Source of the DNA: Limanda limanda
Taxonomy: Eukaryota; Chordata; Actinopteri; Pleuronectiformes; Pleuronectidae
Length of the DNA: 64,000 nucleotides
Direction: 5' to 3'
Assembly (NCBI RefSeq): GCF_963576545.1
Contig: NC_083646.1
Span: forward strand, 13,185,238 to 13,249,237
The position numbers were made by a program, and so were the translations under genes. Below the pieces are notes generated by a model. It saw only the letters and a list, made by a program, of their open reading frames with translations, made no database searches and had not been told where the DNA came from. Positions 36,377 through 48,638 of this stretch are shown here, piece by piece (position 1 is the first letter of the stretch; the number at the start of each line of letters is the position of its first letter).

Positions 36377-37684
36377 GCAACCTTTTGTTTAAACAAAATT
36401 TGCATAGAACATGTCACTGCTTCAAGACGCATCAGGAATTTTGGAGAGTTGAATTTCAGAATCATCAACTGCTCAGACAGTCGCTTTAAACAAACTACTT
36501 GCAAGTCATCTCACTGAAGATCTTGGCAGGGCCTCACTTATTTATCCCATCAATCTTGTTCATTTGTTCAACCTAAACTGGCACCGACTTGTATACCCGT
36601 GTAATCTACCTTAATTGTCATACTAAACATGTCATCCTAGTGCTCTGCCTGTCTGCCTTTACACGACTACACATCTCACAAACTTTACAGGCAGGAAAGC
36701 CCAGACTTGTCTCTGAACCTGCTGCTTTTTAAGTGAAGAATGACTGGATGAGAGTTTTAACCTCCCAGTAAACCTGCTTCAATGGAGGTTCAAAGACAGT
36801 GGTCTCCAGTACTGTACGCTCCAGAGTATGACAATCAAAGACCAGTTAAATTAGTCTTTGAAAAGTAGTAACGTAAGTCTCCATAATGCCTGAGGACGAA
36901 GAGGAAGGAAGACATGCTAGTGTCTGATTGCGTGACAAGTTTAAATGTCAAGTATATTATCTTTTTCTCTTATCTAGCCGACGGTCCATGGAAATCTTCA
37001 GCCAGAACAATCAGATGATGTTAGAAAGCATGTATGTGCACATATCCAACACACAATAATAATTTTTTAAAATATTCTCTGAAACACATTCCATCAAGAC
37101 GAAGTTATAGTGCGCTGCTAGAGGAATATTATTCAGAGTTTTCTTGTTAATCTAAAGCGGATTTGAATATTGTGAGTATTTGTGAGTCCTGCTTTCATTA
37201 TGAGTTTTGCTCTGGTGTCTTTCTTTCTTCTCCTGAGGGGGGCGCTGCAGACTATTCTCTGACCATCACTGGCTGCGCTCAGGATCGGTCTCATGCTCAT
37301 GTTCCCTGTGGTGATTCCTTACCTAGTCGTATGCTATGGGACTGAACATTTTTCTAAAACCACACTCGCCACCACAACACGATCATGTGATTGAGTTATG
37401 TGATAATCGTGTGCTTCTCATCTGGAGAAAATTATTTATTGACGAAAAACACTAGAGATAATAGAGCTGAGCAGAACAAAATCAAGGGATGACAAAAAGC
37501 TTTAAACGTTCACTTCAAGTTAAAATGTGTGTTGACTTTAGAAGAACAATTCAAAACATGATGTTCTGTGTAGTGACGGCTGCTGAGAGCTGGATGTTGT
37601 GGAGTTATAGAGGCAGGTCAGGCCCAACCTGCATCACCAGGTATCTGTTTTGAATAGGAAACCACCAGCAGGCACGGAGTGTGA

Positions 37685-37794
<110 letters not shown>

Positions 37795-37959
37795 ACATGA
37801 GAGAGCAAGAGGAAGATCTTGTGCGTTAAACATAGCATTCAGATCTTGTTCATTAATTTATTCTGTTGCTATGGCTCTGCTTTCCCACTGGCTTCCAGTG
37901 TTCGTGGCAGACTCAGGCGCTACTGCCACATCACTCTCCCTCTTGTCCCTGTCCTACCT

Positions 37960-37960
<1 letters not shown>

Positions 37961-37991
<31 letters not shown>

Positions 37992-38165
37992 ACACACATA
38001 CACTCTGAGACCCTCACAAACTTCATGACCCAATTCACGGTGGCACAACACGGCACCGAGCCAGAATAATTCAACATAAGAATTAAATATGAAGGAGCCG
38101 TGGCGACACTGTCCCTCAGTGTACAGGAGTCGAACAGGCCCTGGCAGCATGTGGAGCACTGTGAT

Positions 38166-38213
<48 letters not shown>
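37961..38213. repeat. Pair of (CA)n microsatellites
   Basis: CA runs at 37961-37999 and 38167-38213 flank about 170 bases of unique sequence. Confidence 0.97.
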
Positions 38214-38216
<3 letters not shown>

Positions 38217-39171
38217 TGCAACCTGTAGTTCCAAACTCCTCTTGACACCATCCATACAAGTCAATTCAGCGTTTCATCAAGGGCTGGAAAAATAAGTTTG
38301 AAATGTTCATGTCCTAATGCTGGGACCAGAGTTCTCAGTCATTGTGTTTTGGGCAGACGGACAGACAGAGGCCTCAATGACACGGTTCAGTTGATCACTT
38401 TGAGTTTGACTGGTTTGCATTTGTTTGTTTTCAGATCGGCTACGTGGAAACGTTTGAATTGTCGGTTTCTGTGTCCTTCATGCAGCCCCGAGACGGCCGA
38501 TGTGAAACTCCTGATTTATAGTTAGTTTTAAAAGTTGCACTTCTTTCTGAAGATGACAGTTTGCAGAAGTGTCAGTCTCTAGAAGCTAAATCAAATTAGT
38601 TCATCTGACTTATAAAAGTAAGACCTTTGGATTCTTTCTTTGAAAAGACACAGTAAATTGGGTGTGTTTCCTTTTAACTCTGCATCGGTGACGAAGAGAA
38701 AAATGGGCAGAAAAACACAACATGAAAAGGTTATAACATTAAAGAACACAGGAGGAATAGTTCATTTATTCAGCTGCGACTCAACTTCGGAGTTCGTCAC
38801 GTCAACTAGTTGGTTTGTGAACAGTTCTCAGGAAAACACTGCTCGTCTTTGTTCAAAGTGGAATTTATAAGTGAGTGATTTATTCCCCCTGTAGAGGAGA
38901 TTATTAGATAAACTGTGTCTGGATACATATTTACTGCTTATATTTTATTATCACCATTAAAGTTATGTTACGAGACAAGCAAAGTCTATGTTTCCTTTGA
39001 TATTCACATGCAAGTTAACGTTTGTCTGGTGGGAAGAAAAAGACAGGAGTGAGAGAGACAAGAGGAGAGAGAGCAAGAAGAGAAGAACTTCCTCTGTCTC
39101 TTTTTCACCATATCCGGTTAACAAACCACTTACTTTTAGAAGGGATGGCCCCTCACTTAGAGAGAGGTGAG

Positions 39172-39209
39172 CAAACACACACACACACACACGCACTCAC
39201 ACACACACA

Positions 39210-39277
<68 letters not shown>
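39172..39277. repeat. (CA)n microsatellite
   Basis: A CA run of about 105 bases with GCACTCAC and CACTCACA interruptions near its start. Confidence 0.98.
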
Positions 39278-39282
<5 letters not shown>

Positions 39283-39361
39283 CACACGTACACTTTGTAA
39301 ATAGGTCACATGTATTCTGTTCTATATGACACATGTTGCTCTGTGGTTTATCATGGAAAGT

Positions 39362-39364
<3 letters not shown>

Positions 39365-39425
<61 letters not shown>
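39365..39425. repeat. (CT)n microsatellite
   Basis: A CT run of about 60 bases, 90 bases after the previous CA array. Confidence 0.98.
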
Positions 39426-39428
<3 letters not shown>

Positions 39429-39914
39429 AATGGCATTGTCACTCACTCCTGCATCCACCACACTCGTGTTTATGCCTGCAGCCACCAGGATATCAGGTGC
39501 AGCAGAGGGCCTGTGATCTGAAACTCTTATTTTTTCTGTCAAAGAATTCTCCGGCCTCAGACGAGTGTGTCTGGCAGCCAGTCTTGCATGCACGAATGTC
39601 GAGTATGTGTGTGTGTGTGTGTTTGAACAGATCACATGGTCGGTAAAGCGTGGAATGAATGGACAGACGAGCTGAATCGATCCTCGCTCACTGACCAAGT
39701 GCATCCCGAGGGATGTCCCGAAAAGTAAGAGCTGGTGGAACAGCCAACTTTGACCAGATCTGTAATGTGAAATGGTATAATTCCTGTGACCCAGCCAATC
39801 AGTTTATTCATGTATGTATTCCAGTATTGCTCACGTATAATAAGTATTGGTAATAGTCAAATAAGTGTTCTGCTCCTTTCTTTTAGTAAAAGTAGCAATA
39901 AAACAGTAGACTAC

Positions 39915-39985
39915 CAGAATGGCACTCAGTAGAGCACCAAGGCCCAATAGTCGCTTTAGATAAACACGCTGCACCAATTTTCAAA
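39915..39985. mobile_element. Fragment of a dispersed fish repeat
   Basis: AATGGCACTCAGTAGAGCAC followed by CAAGGCCCAATAGTC resembles a common teleost interspersed repeat from memory. Short and degenerate. Confidence 0.35.
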
Positions 39986-40682
39986 CACTCATAGATATTA
40001 AATACGCCTGATTTGTTTCATGAAAATGTATTAATTATTACCGGGGAAAACTGTGAACATGTTGAAAAACTTGAACAAACCTGATGTACTGACTCACACA
40101 AACATGCCCTCCTTCCACTAAGTTTTGGGGGAATCCTGTCAGTTGATTTTGTGAAAACCGTGTTGACAAATAGTTTGACGGAATATTCAGTAATTTAGAA
40201 GAGAATGTAGATATAGGATTTTTACATAACAATATGTTTTATTTCCTTTATTTTGAAATGTACATATATTTCTGAAATTACATGATGATGTAAACTACTT
40301 TAATATGTGACTTTTATATTGATAGAAGAGCCTGAAGATTCTACCAAAGTAAAGTAATTAAATACATTGAGTTCCTCGTCTGAGGTATAGCAAGTTATTG
40401 CTTTCCATCTTTATATCTGTGTTTACATGCACGTGCATGTTGATCATAAGACCAGAGATCAGGCAGTGATTAGTCAGTGTCTTGGCAGGCGAGTGGTGTG
40501 TCCTTCTTCAAGTCCAGCGATCAGGAGCTCCAGCTGCTCTGCTGGGAGGTGAGAGCTTGTTCACTGTAAAATAATCTGACCTCATATTCTGCCATCCAGA
40601 TCACATGGTCGCTGTCATATGTCCTGTATGTGGGACAGGAGGGTCAGAGGGAGCTGGACAAGACAGATAATTTGTGGGTGAG

Positions 40683-40703
40683 TGTGTGTGTGTGTGTATG
40701 TGT

Positions 40704-40751
<48 letters not shown>

Positions 40752-40853
40752 CAGCTGGAGGCTCCCTGGTCTTTCTGGGCGTGGATCCTCTTTCAGAGAG
40801 AAATAAGAAGCGTAAGAGTCGAAGCCAAAGCTGAGTCTGCATCTATCAGTACC

Positions 40854-40903
<50 letters not shown>
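40683..40903. repeat. (TG)n and (CT)n microsatellites
   Basis: A TG run at 40683-40750 and a CT run at 40857-40903, separated by about 105 bases of non-repeat sequence. Confidence 0.97.
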
Positions 40904-40904
<1 letters not shown>

Positions 40905-42589
40905 ATCCTCACCTCGTGCTTTATGCATGAAAGATGAAGAGCGTGAAGCCCATTTACTTAAGAGGTGTAACTGTTAGATGAAATAGAAGTCTGAGTAACA
41001 GCTGACATTGTTATTCACTTATATCTCATCAGCCCACTATGTGGCAACAGAGTAATTAAGTACTCAACAGTTAGGAATACAGAGGTTCCAAATCGGACTG
41101 TAAAATCTGTAAAAATAGTCTGATATTTAATGTATGTCGATAACAGAACACACACAGTGACACAATGTGGCCATAGTACTATTATCCAAACCTGTATTGT
41201 CATTTCTAAGCAATAATACAGAAATACAAGTGGCTCCACTGATGGAGATCTCAGTATCTCTTGACTTCAGCATTTATGCTTTTTATGGGTATTTAAATAG
41301 GAAGTGGAAACTCAAGTTGGCCATATAGTTCCTAACAGCCTGTAAAAAACATATTTAAAATGAGAGAGAATAGAATTCAGACTTTGACGTGAAATGATGT
41401 TCTCACAAATATATGCAAAGTATTTTAAAAACCTTTTAAGACATTATTAAATCTATTATCAAATCTAACATAGAGTCAAGTTAAATGTATGAAAACAAAA
41501 ATGAAATAAAGAGAGAAAAGAAAAATGTGCTGATGACTAAATCTGATTAGACACGAAATGTTTCAAAAATAGACAGATCTCGAAGGAGGATGTAGCTCCA
41601 ACGGTTAATGTTGAAAGCAAAAAATAGTGAAAAAGGAAAGCAAACAAACAGTGAGTTGAAAGAAAGAGATCAGAAAGAAGAGATAGGAAAGAAGAAACTA
41701 TGAATAACTACAGGTAGATGGAAAGAAGTGGAGACCGTCAGTGGTTGGAGAAAACCAGAAGAAGATTTAGCAGATAACAGAACGGAACAATGTGTGGCGG
41801 CTCACGTACAATCCAACCTAAAAGAAACAGTCTTGTTTTTTCATTTGACACGCACTGGGCGAAGGGATCTGTCTAAAAACATTAATTGTGTCAAACCACA
41901 GACCAACAGAAACACGAAAGTATGTCAAATAATCTGTAAAAGCCAAACCTCGGCGTGAGTAGACGCCACAGCACGAGCACATGAGGGGATTGGTGACGAG
42001 GAGAATCACAGGATGGAGGCCGCGTTGGTCCCAGTGACCTTTTCCCACACACATCCCCTCCCATCAGCGCACATCAGGCCTGGTGATGCCCCCGTGTGAC
42101 TGCCGCAGGCATGCAGGGCCAACTGGGCTGTGATGTCACAGGTATGTGTCCCCCCTCCTCCCCTCCACCACCACCTCCAAACTCCCCCTCGCTCACTATC
42201 ACCCTGGCGAAGGAGATCAGACTGGACCCTCAGGGACACGCTGGCCACTGCTGGATTTATATAAAAGGGGGGGGGACGGGGTGGGAGGGTTGAGAGGGGA
42301 GGAGGTGGTTAGGGTTTCTAATGCTTTCTAATATTAAAGACACTTGGCCCCGTGTGAGCAAGGGTGTGTGTGTGTGTATTTGTAAGCGTGTTGTCTGAGT
42401 GTATTTTTAGGTGAATGTAGTTTCCACTCCTTGTGCAGCTCTGCAGTTCAGCAGCAGCAGAACGAGGTGAGGCAGAGGGAGGGTCACACAGTGCGGGGAT
42501 CACCTGGCTCTCATAATCAATTCCTCATTACAACTAACTGATGTTGTTGTTGTAGTTTGAAAGACATCGTTGGAATTCTTTCAGTTTAT

Positions 42590-42715
42590 CACCTCTGCCA
42601 AGGAGGTTATGTTTTCACCCCAGGCTCTTGGTTGGTTTGTATGAAAACTACAGGACAGATTTCCATGGAACTTAATGAGAGGATATATAAAAGTCAGGAA
42701 AGAACCCATTCAATC
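42590..42715 (+). mobile_element. Teleost interspersed repeat fragment
   Basis: Contains CTCTGCCAAGGAGGTTATGT and TTCACCCC, then ACAGATTTCCATGGAACTTA and AAAGAACCCATTCAA. From memory this is a widespread fish repeat. It has no coding capacity. Confidence 0.55.
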
Positions 42716-45343
42716 GTTTCAATATTTACTAAATCCCTTGCAGATTTTTTTAATAATAAGATAAACCCAAATGCATATATTTATAAAATTCTGAAACATA
42801 TTCATACTTTTCTTGGCTCATTCATTCATGCCATAAACCTAAATACCAAATACCTTCTAAATCGTAGAAAAAAAAACTGTATCTGGGATTAATATATTGG
42901 ATGAGTAAAGGTAAAATAAGGCCAAACATCATTAAAATATGTTGACAGCTCATTGACGGTGTTTGTGTAATAACTACATTCGCGTGAAATGGGTGTGGCA
43001 GAGATGCGAGTTGTTTTATTAATGAATGCCAAATGAGTCACTGGTGCCAACTTATTTAATCTCCCCGTCTCTGTGCACCGTGCCAACCCGCTGGTGGACG
43101 ACAGGTGTGGCAGCTTTGTGGTTTTTTATTCCACAAGCTTTCCACACACGAGCAGCCGAGCTGATGAATGAGGACGGCCGTCAAATACAATGAGAGCAGC
43201 TCCCTCTGACATGTCTGATGGACAGACAAGGAACATGACGCTTTTAATATAAACTAACAAATGTAACCGCTGGCTGCTGAATGAAGTTATGAATGATTTT
43301 ACGTCATCTCCCACGGCTGCTGCTGAATTCTTCCCCAAAGGCCCCAGAAGAGGAGTCCCAGTGTTTCCTCTTGATTTCAACCGGAAATACATAGTTTGAT
43401 TTTTTGGTCACTTGGGTGCAGTGGAATCAAGTGTTGCATAAAGTGCTGACATGAGGTGAATCTCTGAGAAAAGAATGTTCCCTGTTAAGAAACATCAGAG
43501 AGACAAATAACAATGTGAGTGCGTCCTTCTGGATCATATGAGCATATGAACCTTTTACATTTTATATAATATTTTGATATGTTATAAAAAATAAAAAAAA
43601 AATATGGAAGGTTAATGAGTTAAAAGCCAAATCAGTTTATCTTCTCTCTCGACAGTGGCGTATTCATCCTGATTGTGTTTATGGGGCTCATACATGTACC
43701 CACACATTAATTTAATCATACACAATCAAATTACCTGTGACCATTTTGAAAACATTTGAAAACATGTTGTTTAGCCGCCTTATCACAGTGTCAGCTTCTA
43801 TCGTCTCTCCTTATATATTTGCATATAGTGGCTGCCTGATTTGCACATAGGATGTTTCCTTCTGAGGCATGTTCATTCCACAGGGCAAGTTATTGCATGT
43901 GTGCGTGTGCATTTGTGCAGCAGGTGAAGCTGCATGATGCAATCTTCCGAGTGCAGGGAGGGAAAGGGTTCCCGGAGCCGTGGACGTCATTTCTCATACA
44001 ATGCATATTCCCAGCATCAAACACAAAGCGCGGCCCACATAGATCTGCTCGTGGACGAATCTCATGATTTTACAGCGGATGAGTGTGTTTTAAAATATCA
44101 TAGAGGTCCTTCTATGAGCGTCTCAAGGGTTTCGTGTGAGCCGGGAATCAGATTTCAACCTATGAAGGCAACCGGCAGCTGTCTATCCCGTCGGACAATA
44201 TTTATATTCATGAAAAATTAAAGGGAAAACAGTAAGTTTGGTGTTTTGAAGATGGCAGTGGAGCCTTTCACTTAATAGATGTTTCATTGGGGGGTGGTCT
44301 GGTGACTGTGAAGGCCATAGCATATGAATCACGTTGTTTTCACACTCATAAATCAATTCAGTGACCCTTCCAGCTCTATGTATGGCACTGGAGCCTTGTC
44401 CTCCTTGTTTCTCAATTCATTTTTCAACTTTTCCCCTTTGATTTGTCACCTCCTTGTCTTTTCTCCTTGACACGGAGTCAACACTCCTGTGACCTCTCAC
44501 CACGTGTGTGCTTGGCCGTGACCTAACAAGCAGCAGGTGCAGGATTGACACACTGCCATGACTTTCACGTGCTGCTGTCGGGGTTAAGTTAGTATTTCTC
44601 TCTGCATACGAGAATCAAGAATTTGCATATATGTTCCTTGAGCACATTCTGTACCAGTGTAACTTTCTCTCTATGTGGCCGACCTGCTGCAGGTCTGAGC
44701 AGGGAATCCCTTCTCATAATGCTCAGCTGTAAATCATTATAAGTGTAGTTTTGGGGTTGGGGGCTTATGTACATTTTTGCAAGACTTGGGTTGCATGTGT
44801 GTGACCATACACATGTCCCCCCGGGAGATAGAGAGGATAATAACATAATGACAAGCCAGTCCTGCAGTCATAATTCTCTGGAGGCCTCAGGGTAAGGTGT
44901 GAGTTTGTGGGTAGGTGGTGTCAGGCTTAAGAAATCACTGGAGCTTGATTTTCTTTTTCATCCTCTTCAGTGTTTACCTAACTTCTATTAACCCCTTGGC
45001 TTCCTCATCGCTTCCATCAACGCAAGTGAAAGTACTTTTGCAATCCTGCAAAATACAAAATAGTACTTGAGCACACACACAGAATAGTGTGACAAAATTC
45101 TTCATTGGAGAAAAACCAGATAGGATGAACACAAAGTCTTCCAACTTCACTTTGCCTCATGCCCTGTTTATATAAATCTCTGTACATAAAATCCACAATA
45201 AAAAGGGACGATGTATTGTAGAACTGTAGGACTCACTTATAAGGAAGAACTCTGAAGTAGCTCCAGAGCATGAACACAGGCCAGAGAACAGTCCACTCCA
45301 ACAGGCACGTTTACAACTAGAAACACTGGCCTAGTTGACTTAA

Positions 45344-46052
45344 AGGACCCATCGTATGCCCATTTTACCACAGTTGATATGGTTCTTTGGGGTCTTAATG
45401 AAATGTCTGTAACATATTTTGGTCAAAATACCACGAGGATCATTTAAAACAGCACCCCTTTTACCCTGTCTAAAACAGCCCTCCTCAGATTGACCTGTTT
45501 TTAGTACCCCGCCCCCCTCTCCACCCTCTACCCTCCTCCCTCCTTCACGAGATACAACCGCCCAGATTTTTAGCTATCCATTACCTCTGTAGAAATATGG
45601 CTCCTGGAGACGAAGATACAATCTTGCAACCATATTGTTTTGAACCAGAGTCAGGTGGGCCGAAGCCTGGCTGCAAGAGCCCCAGCTAACGCTCGCGAGC
45701 TAACGCTAGCCGGGGAGCCGGGCTGGTGTAGCCCGGGGGGGCGGCTAGCGTTAGCTTGTCAGCTCGCGAGCTAACGCTAGCCGGAAGGCCGGGGAGCCGG
45801 GCTCTCTCTAACTCCACGGAGCCGTTGAGATGATGGGCGGGGGGTGGTCCAAGGCCAATTAGCGAGACTATGACGTATTTTCGGGTCGCAATCCCATTCG
45901 ACGCCATCTAGTGTATCTTTTCTGACATAGAGGAACCACAATAAATCGCAGGAGTTGTTTTTTTCCAGAGTTTTTGGGACGGTAGACATGACAAATACCC
46001 ACATTGACGTGTAGAAGCACTACAAAAGTGGAATTTTCATAATATGGGCCCT
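45344..46052. mobile_element. TTAA-flanked nonautonomous DNA element (about 0.7 kb)
   Basis: TTAA at 45340-45343 and 46053-46056 flanks imperfect inverted ends: AGGACCCATCGTATGCCC on the left; on the right, reading inward, AGGGCCCATATTATGAAAAT. This is a very common teleost element (Kolobok/piggyBac-like by target site). Its GC-rich core has a direct repeat CTCGCGAGCTAACGCTAGCC at 45692 and again at 45763, with an inverted GGCTAGCGTTAGC between them. Open frames within it are a familiar source of spurious fish gene predictions. Confidence 0.75.
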
Positions 46053-46898
46053 TTAAAGGAAACGAGATACAAAATATTCAATGTGTAGAAAATTGTCCGT
46101 ATGATTGAAATACTATTTAATATTAGATTTGTTACTGATGGATGAACGTTTTCCTATACAGAAGTAGCTGGTCGAGGAAGTTTAAGCTCTAAACTTAAAA
46201 GTTAGTAAGTGTAGTGTAATCAGTAAAAAGTAAATGTGAAGTACCAGAAACTTAAGATAGTAAAGTACAAAAAAAAAAAAGTACTTTTAAAATAATACCT
46301 AAGCACACGACTTAGGTTGATATATTGAGTTACTTTCCACCGACGCTTCACATCCGTTCACCTCACCTGCTCTGGACTCTGGACTCTGGGCTCCGGCCCC
46401 CCCCCCCCCCACCGACGTTCACCAGTTGCTCACATGAATAAATGGATGAAAAGAAAAAACAGGTAAAACAAAATCCAAGATACAATCTGCAGGGGGAGAA
46501 AAATGCAGACTTGCAGATTCTTCACACAGACATTTGTCACGGTGAATGACTGATGAGCAGGGACAGACGGTAAACACGAGTAAACATGACAGTGGCTGCG
46601 TGTGTGTGTGTGTGTAAGCTATGAGCGCTGGACTTTAGCTGTTTCTCTATGCATTATTAAGAAGCTGAGAAATACAAGGAAACACAGGAGCTTGTCTTGT
46701 TTAGCAGGCAACTTGTTATTCTTTCATGATGGCGTTTCATATTGATGACCCTTTGTGAGTCAGTGATTTGCAGCCAAATAGGAAACAAATCCAACTTCCT
46801 GTTTCAGGAACTTAACAATGACCTTCAAGATACTTTAATTTTAAATGTTTACACAGTTAGTCAGAGGTTTACAAGGCTACAAACAAACACATCTTTAT

Positions 46899-46982
46899 TT
46901 ATATATCTTCTTCTCTGTAAAGCACATTGTAACCTTGTTAAGAAAAATGCGCCTATACAAATAAAGTTTTATTATTATTATA
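46899..46982 (+). mobile_element. Fish SINE/L2-type 3' tail
   Basis: GTAAAGCACATTGTAACCTT followed by AAATAAAGTTTTATTATTAT is the characteristic 3' end of a common teleost retroposon. Only the tail is recognised. Confidence 0.6.
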
Positions 46983-48099
46983 TATGCACGTGCAAGCATG
47001 TGTTTGAGCGTGTGGGGGGGCTCTGAGGAGTGGCGGATCCAGGTTGTCTTCAGATGTCACGTTTAATATCGTCGCGCGGCCACTGGAGCTCTATTATTCA
47101 TGAGATCAATGCTGAGATTCAACCAGGCCTGATGCAGGACAGCCTGTCCCCCTCAGGCATTTCCCCTCCATACTTCCACCCCCCCGTCCTCCCCTCCTCC
47201 ATGTTTCTCAGCAGATTATCTTCCCCCTCACCGTACTTCTTCGTCTGCAGAGGTTGAGTTGTGTGAGTTGTGAACATGAAAACCCAGAGTGTTCACCTCA
47301 AGGGATGACAGCCATGTGAGAGACAGCAAGGCAGACACCAGTGCCTGTGACACCTTGACTAAGAGGACTGTAGAACCAGAGGCATAACAGCTGAGGAGGG
47401 AGGAGGGAAAGAGTAAGAAAAGAGAAGGAAACAAGGTGATAGAGTGATAGGCGGGTGAGTGCCAGATGGCCAACAATGCGAGTGTGAGGTTGTGCGAGTG
47501 TGCTTCGCCTCTTCTTCGGCAGTGACTGAAATATCTCTCCTCTGGATACTTCACCGTTTCCTACATCAAACACATGTATAGTGAGCTTTAATTTGAGCTT
47601 TTTGACATTTAGGAATCACTCACAGTTAAAGTGTTATCTTGTGTATTCAAAACTGAACTGATACCTTCCCAACCCGAATTATACAGAATAAAAGGACCCA
47701 ATACATCAATGAATATAGAGCAATCCACTACTTTATTATTGTTGACGCAATTTTAACATTTACATTTGATTGTCTTAGTGCCATTAGATACCTTGCACGG
47801 GTATTACGCTCAGAAACAGAACAACCCAACCGAAATGTTTGGGCCCTTCCTGAACTATAGAGCCTGGTGTCCTGATGTAACGTCTGAAGTATGAATCTGA
47901 GCTGGTGTTCTGTGTTTGTCTGTTTCTAGCTTTGGAATGTTTTATGGTCTAATATGTTAGTAAGCACAGTAAGTCTTCCTCATGTGGAGGAAAGAATGAG
48001 AGGGAATAAAACAGTCAATCCTGACCCATTCCACAAATCCTCCAACACTCAACATGAACTGTTCCACCCACCCACTCACCCATACACACATACACACAC

Positions 48100-48638
48100 T
48101 GTGGGAGCCCGGCCTTGCAAGAGGAGAACAGTGGGTATGCAAACTGGAAACAGAGCAGTCAGACACAGGGGTGTGTGGTAAATCGAAATTAGGCGTTTAT
48201 TTACAACTGATAGGGAAAAGGGAGGAGGGCGCATAAAGATAAATCAAATAGCTTTGCCGGTCTGGCAGTTGGGGTCTGGGGCTCCAGCGGGCTCTTCCTG
48301 ATGGCAACGAGAGAGAAAGACAGCAGTTAATCCTCTTCATCTGACAAACAGGCAGGCCGTTGGCCTCTTACCCTGAGACTCCTTTTGAAAGCGTCTGGTT
48401 CCTACTCCCTCAGTGGCTCAAGAGACTCTGGTCCCATTTCCTCTGGTTTTTAAAGGGCTCCTGATTGCCTCTTGACTCAGTCCACCTGTGAGAGACAACA
48501 AGAGACACCTGGGAGGGGAGGAGCTCTCCAGGAGGATCCCCTGGGGTAATACCGCCCCTCCAACACCACGCCTCTGGATTGCCTCTGCCTGGCTGTCCTC
48601 AGCCATGTGTGGCACGGCTGACAGGCTGGGCCATCACA
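48100..48638 (-). repeat. 3' LTR of the Gmr1-like element
   Basis: Identical by eye to the 5' LTR. The TATA-like site is at 48447-48453 and the AATAAA at 48196-48201. The Gag-Pol stop codon (48634-48636) falls inside its first five bases. Confidence 0.92.

Noticed and set aside
45686..46004. Minus-strand frames of 73-75 codons
   Set aside because: Contained in a TTAA-flanked transposable element; such frames are familiar spurious predictions.
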